Of a DNA stretch of 59,010 nt, positions 52,759-59,010 are shown piece after piece; position 1 is the first letter of the stretch, and each line of letters opens with the position of its first letter. Below the pieces are notes generated by a model that made no database searches, had not been told where the DNA came from, and saw only the letters and a list, made by a program, of their open reading frames with translations. The translations under genes were made by a program, and so were the position numbers. This stretch comes from an uncultured Eubacteriales bacterium (GTDB taxonomy: Bacteria; Bacillota; Clostridia; Peptostreptococcales; Anaerovoracaceae): contig CACYFZ010000014.1 in assembly GCA_902773835.1 (NCBI GenBank), positions 1-59,010 on the forward strand, read 5' to 3'.

Positions 52759-53321
52759 AATTCTGGTAAATAATCCGTCCTTATACCCATCAGATAATAA
52801 TGATTATCTCCGAAATCAAATGTTGTGATGGTTTTCATATGTGCCTTTTGAGTATGTGCCCTTTCAGATCTTTCGTTAATCTGATTCACAAACGTCAGCA
52901 TTATAGGAAACCTCTCCTTGAACATGGAAAGGCTTGCGAAGAAAAGCTTTTCAAACGCACCCGTGCCACGTATCGAAGAATCAATGCACATAGGTCCATA
53001 TTGATATGTCTCTTCAAGAATAAGAGGCTTACCCTCAAATGAATAATTCGGAATAATATCCATCATATGTCTGAAGAGCGGCCATTCTTCCCAGAACTCC
53101 CATGGAGCCGCAAAGCAAAATCCAAGGACATCCTCCCCATCTGCGATTATAGTCACACCACTCTCCTCTGCAATCAGCTTTTCCAGTTTTTCATCAGAGA
53201 TTGCTGTTGTGACAAATCCGTCAGGCCTGTCCTCATCAGAAATAGTATCTTTGTGATACTTCCGAAGAAGATCTTTTATCCCTTCAATATCCGAAACTTT
53301 TGCTTGTCTAATATTGCTCAT
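52755..53321 (-). CDS. GNAT-like acetyltransferase
   Basis: This 188-residue protein has an N-terminal GNAT strand-helix (NIRQAKVSDIEGIKDLLRKYHKD) and a middle VTIIADGEDVLGFCFAAPWEF. A CIDSSIRGTGAFEKLFFASLSMFKE segment, standing in for the acetyl-CoA loop, and the C-terminal FGDNHYYLMGIRTDYL follow. It is coupled to the next GNAT gene. The substrate is unknown. No strong ribosome binding site is seen. Confidence 0.7.
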   Translation of the reverse strand: MSNIRQAKVSDIEGIKDLLRKYHKDTISDEDRPDGFVTTAISDEKLEKLIAEESGVTIIADGEDVLGFCFAAPWEFWEEWPLFRHMMDIIPNYSFEGKPLILEETYQYGPMCIDSSIRGTGAFEKLFFASLSMFKERFPIMLTFVNQINERSERAHTQKAHMKTITTFDFGDNHYYLMGIRTDYLPEL

Positions 53322-53424
53322 CGTTTATAAATCATCTATTCAGTTTCCACGCAGTAGTTGAAAAATCGTCACGGCTTGCTTACTAGCTCAATGGCTGAGT
53401 ATAAACATTCCCTCGTAATAACGA

Positions 53425-54603
53425 TTAAACCTCGGGCAAATATACATTTTTATCATCAAACAAAATGTTTACAGGCTCATTGAATACTTTATCTACGATA
53501 GCTAGATTCTCTATGAATGGGCGAACATAAACTGCCTGTCTGTTTTCAAGGCGCTTAAGTTCTTTCCCCTTCTTTCTACTGTTTAGTTTGCTCAGTTTCT
53601 TTGATCCTATATTAAGAGCTTCATCCACTTCCAACATGTCGAGCAGAGGCGATTTGTTTGCAAGATTCCCTGCAGCCTTGCCCACTGAAGACAGAGCTCC
53701 AAGTATTTGAGATTCCACTGTTGAATCCACCTTGCTCAACAATTTGTTATATGTATTTGTATATAACTCCCTATACTGAATAGAATTGCTCTCAATTCGA
53801 TTCGATACTTCTCTCAAGTATTCAGAATTAAAGTTGCCTTGAAGCATAACTTCTATAAATGATGCATATGCATATAAATAAACTGCAATCTGATACTCTA
53901 TTAGATCTTTTGAGATTTTACCTATCACTTTCTTAACCTCGGCGTCTCCCTTTATAAGACCTTTCGTAATCATATTCTTTTCTATTTGTTCTCTATATTT
54001 CTTTATATATGTTCCGGCCTCTCTTTTTATTTCAAGTGCCATTACATGATTGTTGTCTAGGAATCTTTCGTTGTTCCAATTGTATTTATAGTCCCTAAGC
54101 ATTTCTGACAAGAAATCAATATTATTTCTGAGCTTCGCTCTTTCAGTTGCGACAATGCGATCAAGTATTTCTTGCTCAATCTCAATAATACGATCCATTT
54201 TCTTATCGAGCCCGATAATCGCGACAGCCATGCACATGGTCGCAGGATTAATTGGCATAGTGGTAGTAACTGTTGTATTTAATACATCTACGGGCTTAAA
54301 CTTCCCTTGCGCAGTTATTCCTTTCGAACCCATTTCGAATCCTCGAAGCAACCCACTACCGTCATTCGCCGCCTTCAAAGCAATCCCATTTTTAAGTTCA
54401 TACATGTTCTGGGTGTTTGTTACCATCTGGGTTGTTGCTGTCCTAAATACTTTAGGCAAAGAAGACATCCCTGCGCCAATAGAAGCTATATCGGTTATTG
54501 GGATACGCTTATATTCTTCCAATTCGAAATCATCAGGAATCGGAAAACACTCTACATTCATTATTTCTGCTAATGCATCTTCTTTTCTAATAATCTCTTC
54601 CAT
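53425..54603 (-). CDS. Unrecognised protein in the defence island (Y)
   Basis: This protein of about 392 residues starts MEEIIRKEDALAEIMNVE, behind GGAGG. It has a Gly/Thr-rich middle (TTVTTTMPINPATMCMAVAIIGLDKKMDRI, in parts) that could be a small hydrophobic hairpin, then long helical, charged stretches. No catalytic motif is evident. It is last of a probable operon hsdR, DUF262, X, Y. A piece of its start sits at 41364-41415. A defence accessory or a pore- or coiled-coil-forming role is possible. Confidence 0.6.
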   Translation of the reverse strand: MEEIIRKEDALAEIMNVECFPIPDDFELEEYKRIPITDIASIGAGMSSLPKVFRTATTQMVTNTQNMYELKNGIALKAANDGSGLLRGFEMGSKGITAQGKFKPVDVLNTTVTTTMPINPATMCMAVAIIGLDKKMDRIIEIEQEILDRIVATERAKLRNNIDFLSEMLRDYKYNWNNERFLDNNHVMALEIKREAGTYIKKYREQIEKNMITKGLIKGDAEVKKVIGKISKDLIEYQIAVYLYAYASFIEVMLQGNFNSEYLREVSNRIESNSIQYRELYTNTYNKLLSKVDSTVESQILGALSSVGKAAGNLANKSPLLDMLEVDEALNIGSKKLSKLNSRKKGKELKRLENRQAVYVRPFIENLAIVDKVFNEPVNILFDDKNVYLPEV

Positions 54604-54643
54604 TGCAGTCCTCCGCCTTAGTGTTCTCTTGGCCGTTATCCGC

Positions 54644-55762
54644 TTACAGATTCTCAATCTTCCTAACAATTTCCCTTAGCTCAGCATCTTTTCTTTTCAG
54701 TGCTGATTGGATCTTAAGATTGCTTGTCGCCGCGGTTTTTACAGCATCATCTTTAAATATAAGCAGTCCTTTTGCTATAGCTTCTTCTTTAAACTTTGTC
54801 TTTCTATCCTTGAACGCGATTGTATATTTCTCATTTTCATAAGACTCCACAATGCCTTCTCCAAAAGATTTGTGAGTTACCTTTCTCCCAATTAAGTCCG
54901 GAAGTTCTTTAAGCTCTTTTTCCAAGACATCAATTTCCTCTTGCTTTGCAACCGCTTGTGAATCCAACCTCTCATTTTCTTCTCTGCGCTTAGCAATTTT
55001 TACGCGTTCCTTGCTAGAGACGCCAAGACTAGGGCACTCATTATAAAATCCCATGTAGTGCGAACAGAATATGATGTCGAAGACTAGTAAATGGAGCTGA
55101 TCATCAAAGCCTTTGGCCTCTCTATTAAAGCGCTCTTGGTGTAGTTCAAGAAGTTCAGGATAATCTTGCAAGGCCTCCCTTAATTCGTCACACATCTTAT
55201 AATACTTCTTTAGTGAGAATGTCGCCCCACTTCCAAAGTCGTCGCCATATACCATGCAGTCAGCCCATTCATGTGCTTCACTTGCACGATAGATGTAGTT
55301 CTCTTCTGGTCGATTTAAAGACAAATAGAAAATACAAGCAAATGGATTCTGCAAAAACTTCCATGTACCAGGATAGTAATTATCTATCTTTGCATTCATG
55401 TTTTCTCGGAAAACATTTGCTCGTTCTCCTCTTGCATCGAAATCTCCATCGTCATCAGAATACAGCATCTTAAACTGTTTTCTCACAAACTCTGCCTCAT
55501 CAAACTTTGTCATAATATTTACGATGCCTTGAAGCGGATGTACACGAGAATTGTTTATTAGATTAGTCTTGCCAATAGCTTCTGTAGCCTTGCAAAACAT
55601 CTCACAAAAATTTGGAGCATCGATATTCCAATGCTCCTTAAATGACGATATTACTCTCCATTTATACCCTTCATCATGACCTCCAGCCTCTACAGGCGAA
55701 TTAAGCAGAGTGAAGTTTTCTATATATTGCTCTATTATCTTATCCAAGTTTTTCTTATTCAT
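54644..55762 (-). CDS. Unrecognised protein with C-terminal Tudor-like segment (X)
   Basis: In 372 residues the first two thirds are helical with conserved-looking WKFLQNPFACIFYLSLNRPEEN and WADCMVYGDDFGSGATFSLK. Then a coiled coil (RREENERLDSQAVAKQEEID) leads to GRKVTHKSFGEGIVESYENE, which looks like the Tudor-like tail of PcrA helicases. Function unknown. It starts 57 bases after the DUF262 gene, with AGGAAG before the ATG, and probably belongs to the same operon. Confidence 0.6.
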   Translation of the reverse strand: MNKKNLDKIIEQYIENFTLLNSPVEAGGHDEGYKWRVISSFKEHWNIDAPNFCEMFCKATEAIGKTNLINNSRVHPLQGIVNIMTKFDEAEFVRKQFKMLYSDDDGDFDARGERANVFRENMNAKIDNYYPGTWKFLQNPFACIFYLSLNRPEENYIYRASEAHEWADCMVYGDDFGSGATFSLKKYYKMCDELREALQDYPELLELHQERFNREAKGFDDQLHLLVFDIIFCSHYMGFYNECPSLGVSSKERVKIAKRREENERLDSQAVAKQEEIDVLEKELKELPDLIGRKVTHKSFGEGIVESYENEKYTIAFKDRKTKFKEEAIAKGLLIFKDDAVKTAATSNLKIQSALKRKDAELREIVRKIENL

Positions 55763-55819
55763 GATAGTCTTCCTGTTAAACTTCCTAGACGGTTATACCG
55801 GTTTTGTTTTCAGGCGATA

Positions 55820-57574
55820 TTAATCATTACTATTTTTAAGAAGATTCATTTCGTCGAGATAATTAACAAACTCTTCAAATATCTTGTCCTCTCTATCTAT
55901 GATATCAGACTCTTTAAAGTCTTCTTTCTTTTTTGCCATTTCAAGAAGTTCGCGATTCTTTGTGCCTTCTTTCACCACCCCACTATCTGTCGTAAAGCCA
56001 GTATAGTACTTCTTCTTATCCTCAAATCTATAGTCCGCAGCTCTAATGTTAATTCTCTTTTCCAACAAGGCCTTATTCCCTAATGCTTCAAGAGTCCATT
56101 CTTCCTTCAATCCCTTTTCGTTTTCTTGTCTTTTTTTAGCGTAAATATGTTCTATCTCAAGTTTTTCATCCAATTTGTATATAGGTTGTTTCTTGTTTTT
56201 AAAAGTCCACCAAGTAAGTATAGATCTTGTAATAGGCCTTTGGTTTGCGAAGATGTAATCCTCTATCTCATCGTAGATTGTGTCACCATCAAATTTGTGT
56301 TCAAGAAATTCAACTTGCTTTCCTTGAACGATGTTAATCATTTCTGGATATAACGGAGTTCTCAAAGCATTAACGCCTGGTCTTTCAAACGAATAGGCAA
56401 GTATAAATGCGTTGCTGATATCCAAGAACTCAAGGAATCTCTCTTGATCTAGTCTGCCTTTTTTGTCTTTATTTGCCATAAAGTAAACAGATGTTAGATA
56501 CTCCCACATGCTATTCGGTCCATAGTTAATAATAAATAGTTTTCGCAAAACGTCTGTAGAGAAGACTTCCTCATTCTGGCATTTGATATCATTCCAGAAC
56601 TCTGCGAGTGCTTCCAGGTCTTCAAGAGTTTGCTCACTCTTAAGAAGACTATATTTGTCCTTCTCATAGAATTTCCGAAGTGCTTCAGTAGTAGTATGTC
56701 TGATTCCTTGTTTAGCTCTTATGTAATACATATATCTTGTAAAGAGATCATCCATAGGTGAGCCTTGTTGAGACGTTAGTCTTTCTTCGCATTTCATTTC
56801 TAAGTCTTTCCACCTGCGGATAAATTCGTCTTTTCTACCTTGTTCCGAAAAGTAGTTGTAGAACTGGGCTTTAAAGATGTCTGAATCTGACAAGGGTTTT
56901 CCTCTATCGTTAAGAGTAGAGAAAATTCTGAGTGCTGTATCCTGAGACTCAGCTTCAATAGGAAGAAGGATGCAATTGTTCATTATCCTTGCAGGAAGAT
57001 ATGCGCTATATGTTGGGTATTTATTAATAAAGTCATTTATTCTATCTTCGAAAAAGCGGTATATGCTTGCATATCTACTTTTGTATGTTTTGTCTGCAAT
57101 TCCAGTCTTAAGGATAGTTAAAAATTCCTCTCGATCTTCATCCGTTGATACTTCTGATTCTATCTTTAGCTCTTCTTTCTTCAATGTTCCAAAAGGATCT
57201 GTTTTCCATATGCATTTCGCCATTGAGTCTCGTGTTTGTACTGAGTTGGTATCTTGCATATTAAGAAATCTTGTATGAAATGCTCTAAGGAGGAGCATCA
57301 GAGTTGTAAGTCTTTGCTGACCATCAATGATTTCCTGCTTTCCATCAGAATTTTTGAATGTAACAATTGGTCCAAGGAAATACTCATCATTATCATCGTC
57401 AAACTGCGAATAATCCTCTCCTGGAAAAGCAAATTCAAATATGTCATCCCACAATTGTTGGCACTCTTTTTCTTCCCAAGCATATGGTCTCTGATAATCC
57501 GGAATAAGAAAATCAGATTTCTTATCGCTAAATAGCTGAAATATGGTCTGTTGATCGATGTTGAGTTTTGACAT
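55820..57574 (-). CDS. DUF262 and DUF1524 protein (GmrSD-like type IV restriction)
   Basis: In 584 residues, the N-terminal DUF262 shows IPDYQRPYAW (24-33) and IIDGQQRLTTL (82-92), the ParB/Srx-like NTP-binding site. The C-terminal DUF1524 shows LEIEHIYAKKRQEN near 470 and ALGNKALLEKRINIRA, an HNH-type nuclease. Single-chain GmrSD proteins cut modified phage DNA; BrxU is a described example. It starts 32 bases after hsdR. It is a clear defence gene; the target base modification is not known. Confidence 0.85.
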   Translation of the reverse strand: MSKLNIDQQTIFQLFSDKKSDFLIPDYQRPYAWEEKECQQLWDDIFEFAFPGEDYSQFDDDNDEYFLGPIVTFKNSDGKQEIIDGQQRLTTLMLLLRAFHTRFLNMQDTNSVQTRDSMAKCIWKTDPFGTLKKEELKIESEVSTDEDREEFLTILKTGIADKTYKSRYASIYRFFEDRINDFINKYPTYSAYLPARIMNNCILLPIEAESQDTALRIFSTLNDRGKPLSDSDIFKAQFYNYFSEQGRKDEFIRRWKDLEMKCEERLTSQQGSPMDDLFTRYMYYIRAKQGIRHTTTEALRKFYEKDKYSLLKSEQTLEDLEALAEFWNDIKCQNEEVFSTDVLRKLFIINYGPNSMWEYLTSVYFMANKDKKGRLDQERFLEFLDISNAFILAYSFERPGVNALRTPLYPEMINIVQGKQVEFLEHKFDGDTIYDEIEDYIFANQRPITRSILTWWTFKNKKQPIYKLDEKLEIEHIYAKKRQENEKGLKEEWTLEALGNKALLEKRINIRAADYRFEDKKKYYTGFTTDSGVVKEGTKNRELLEMAKKKEDFKESDIIDREDKIFEEFVNYLDEMNLLKNSND

Positions 57575-57606
57575 TAATTACTCCTCCATTTTTGCCGAGC
57601 TCATTT

Positions 57607-59010
57607 CTATTCTGGCTTAGTGTCATTGTTATTCTCTGCTACCATAGGCAATTCATCCTGAATTGGATAATCATATGTCATATTACCCTGCTCTGTAGGC
57701 ATCACGTACTCTTTCCCTTCAGGGTTATATGTTAGATTAAACACCAAATCAGAAAGCCACTTCTTGAACGACGGGTTGTCTTGGAATTGCTTGAACAACT
57801 CCATGTTGTCCGCCATGATCGAGAAGATAACCTGCTGCAGGGCACGCTCACTTTCGGTGCGTGCCTCCTGTGCATCAGAGTTGCGCATGGCATTCTGATA
57901 TTTCTTATCTTTGGAGACCATCTCCGGAATAACGAGAATCTGACGCTGCACGTTGTCTGCATCGTTCCAGTTGATGTTCCCGAACATATCGTTGAAGTCC
58001 ATGATGATTTTAGAGAGCAGATCCATTTCAGGTTCAACGATATGGCCAACCTTGCCAGCAGGTACCGGTGCGATCTCCGCATCCTCGTCTTCGAGCTTGA
58101 TAGATATCGCTTCTTGCGCCTCGTTGCGATAACTGTTCAGATCTATCGTGGAGAGGATTCCTTCGGACAGATCATCATCACGAGGTGACGGAAGTTTTGG
58201 TATTAGCAGATTCATGAAGATGGAGAGCTTCTCCCACTCAACATTTCCGTACGGCAAAATTGCGCCAAGGAACCCGTAAGTCCGCACAAACGATTTAGCA
58301 GCACTCTTGAACTGGATTTGATCATCCAATTCCAGCTGCTTGTAAACTGCTGTGCAGGCATCGAGAATAGGATCGAGCCTGTCCCTTTCCGCTCCACTAA
58401 GGAAAAGTTCCACTAATCTTTCCACATCATTGTCATCGTAAACCTGATAGCCCTCCATAAGACCAATAAGGTCATATAGCTTGTTCGGATCGGTTTCGCC
58501 AGAAAGAATTGTTGTCCTATAGAATCTTGAGAAAGCTTCTTCTATTGTGTGTGTCTTGTTGGCAAAGTCGAGAACGAACACCTCATCCTTACCAGGGTGC
58601 GCCCTGTTCAAACGGGAAAGGGTTTGTACTGCCGCAATATCCGAAAGCGGTTTATCCACATACATGGTCTGCAGTAAAGGTTCATCAAACCCTGTCTGGA
58701 ACATATCGGCCACTACAAGGATTCTGTAAGGGTCTTTTTTGAACTCTTTCGGAATCTTTGCATCCGAGAACCCATTAAGTCCGGCAGAAGTCAATGCCGG
58801 TTCCTGCCCGTTGTATTTATGCTCCCCGGAAAAAGCGACTATGGCCTTGTACGGGCTGTGCCTTTCAGATAAGCATTTGTTAATTGCATAATAGTACTCA
58901 ACGCATCGCGTGATGCTGGCAGTCACAATCATGGCACGAGCTTTGCCGCCGATCTTCTTCTTGGCAACAACCTGCTCGTGGAAATGATCGACCATCATGG
59001 CAGCCTTCTT
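57607..59010 (-). CDS. hsdR: Type I restriction enzyme R subunit (HsdR), 3' part
   Basis: The frame is open to the right edge, so the N-terminal nuclease and first helicase motifs are outside. What is seen is the second RecA-like lobe: ARAMIVTASITRCVEYYYAI, VVADMFQTGFDEPLLQTMYVDKPLSD and QTLSRLNRAHPGKDEVFVLDFAN (motifs V and VI). A long C-terminal helical region that docks to HsdM follows. It is the motor/nuclease subunit of a type I system; hsdM and hsdS must lie beyond the window. Confidence 0.93.
   Translation of the reverse strand, partial: KKAAMMVDHFHEQVVAKKKIGGKARAMIVTASITRCVEYYYAINKCLSERHSPYKAIVAFSGEHKYNGQEPALTSAGLNGFSDAKIPKEFKKDPYRILVVADMFQTGFDEPLLQTMYVDKPLSDIAAVQTLSRLNRAHPGKDEVFVLDFANKTHTIEEAFSRFYRTTILSGETDPNKLYDLIGLMEGYQVYDDNDVERLVELFLSGAERDRLDPILDACTAVYKQLELDDQIQFKSAAKSFVRTYGFLGAILPYGNVEWEKLSIFMNLLIPKLPSPRDDDLSEGILSTIDLNSYRNEAQEAISIKLEDEDAEIAPVPAGKVGHIVEPEMDLLSKIIMDFNDMFGNINWNDADNVQRQILVIPEMVSKDKKYQNAMRNSDAQEARTESERALQQVIFSIMADNMELFKQFQDNPSFKKWLSDLVFNLTYNPEGKEYVMPTEQGNMTYDYPIQDELPMVAENNNDTKPE

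Noticed and set aside
1..59010. CRISPR array or rRNA/tRNA genes
   Set aside because: I looked for regularly spaced repeats and for tRNA T-arm patterns and found none that hold up. The only repeats are the 98-bp pair, the segmental duplication and gene paralogues.

Overview
The window looks like a chromosome segment of an anaerobic, mid-to-low GC Bacillota (class Clostridia). Genes have strong AGGAGG-type ribosome binding sites, consensus sigma-A promoters and small intergenic gaps. The gene set is also typical of Clostridia: FeoA/FeoB with a Cys-rich partner, a CD1871A-type CXXC protein, CPBP proteases, a clostripain-like protease, an oxygen-sensitive two-subunit fumarase and Tn1549-like conjugative-element debris. 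I cannot name a species.

Region 1 (1-40.3 kb) is mostly housekeeping. It starts with the tail of a transposase, rarD, a C_GCAxxG_C_C protein and three zinc-ribbon genes. An ECF sigma factor sits beside a membrane-anchored beta-propeller protein. An arginine block follows: argF diverges from argGH, with ArgR-like boxes and two consensus promoters between them, and argH meets a two-subunit fumarase tail to tail. Next come sbcDC, HU and an iron-uptake module (feoA, feoB, small Cys-rich protein) diverging from a DtxR/MntR-type regulator, with operators in the shared promoter region. A long minus-strand run (trmL, YihY, flavoprotein, WYL regulator, CPBP protease, PP2C phosphatase, nnrE) carries two identical 98-bp palindromic repeats. 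Then comes a membrane redox and protease cluster (4Fe-4S protein, CXXC peptide, TlpA, CPBP, clostripain-like surface protease, CPBP). Upstream of it lies a 26-residue hydrophobic peptide gene that may be paired with a convergent antisense RNA.

Region 2 (40.4-59 kb) is an accessory defence island. Two about 930-bp direct repeats (40431-41361 and 51344-52273), each with a YbjQ gene and a lipoprotein gene, flank about 10 kb. That interval holds a tightly packed minus-strand operon from one good promoter: AAA ATPase (RloA-like), RloB, CD-NTase, E2-like protein with a SEC-C zinc domain, and an S-4TM pore effector. This reads as a short type II CBASS fused transcriptionally to an RloAB/AbiL-like ATPase-nuclease pair. 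The interval also holds conjugative-element debris, an XRE regulator and a UvrD-like helicase. Past the second repeat are two acetyltransferases, two unrecognised genes, a DUF262/DUF1524 (GmrSD-like) protein and the 3' part of hsdR, which runs off the window.

How the parts work together: argGH make arginine and fumarate, and the neighbouring fumarase can hydrate that fumarate. The Feo genes import Fe(II) under metal-dependent repression. In the CBASS operon the CD-NTase would make a cyclic nucleotide that opens the S-4TM pore, with the E2-like protein priming the synthase; the RloAB pair would add a second, nuclease-like arm. Functions are assigned from motifs and context read by eye; no database search was run.
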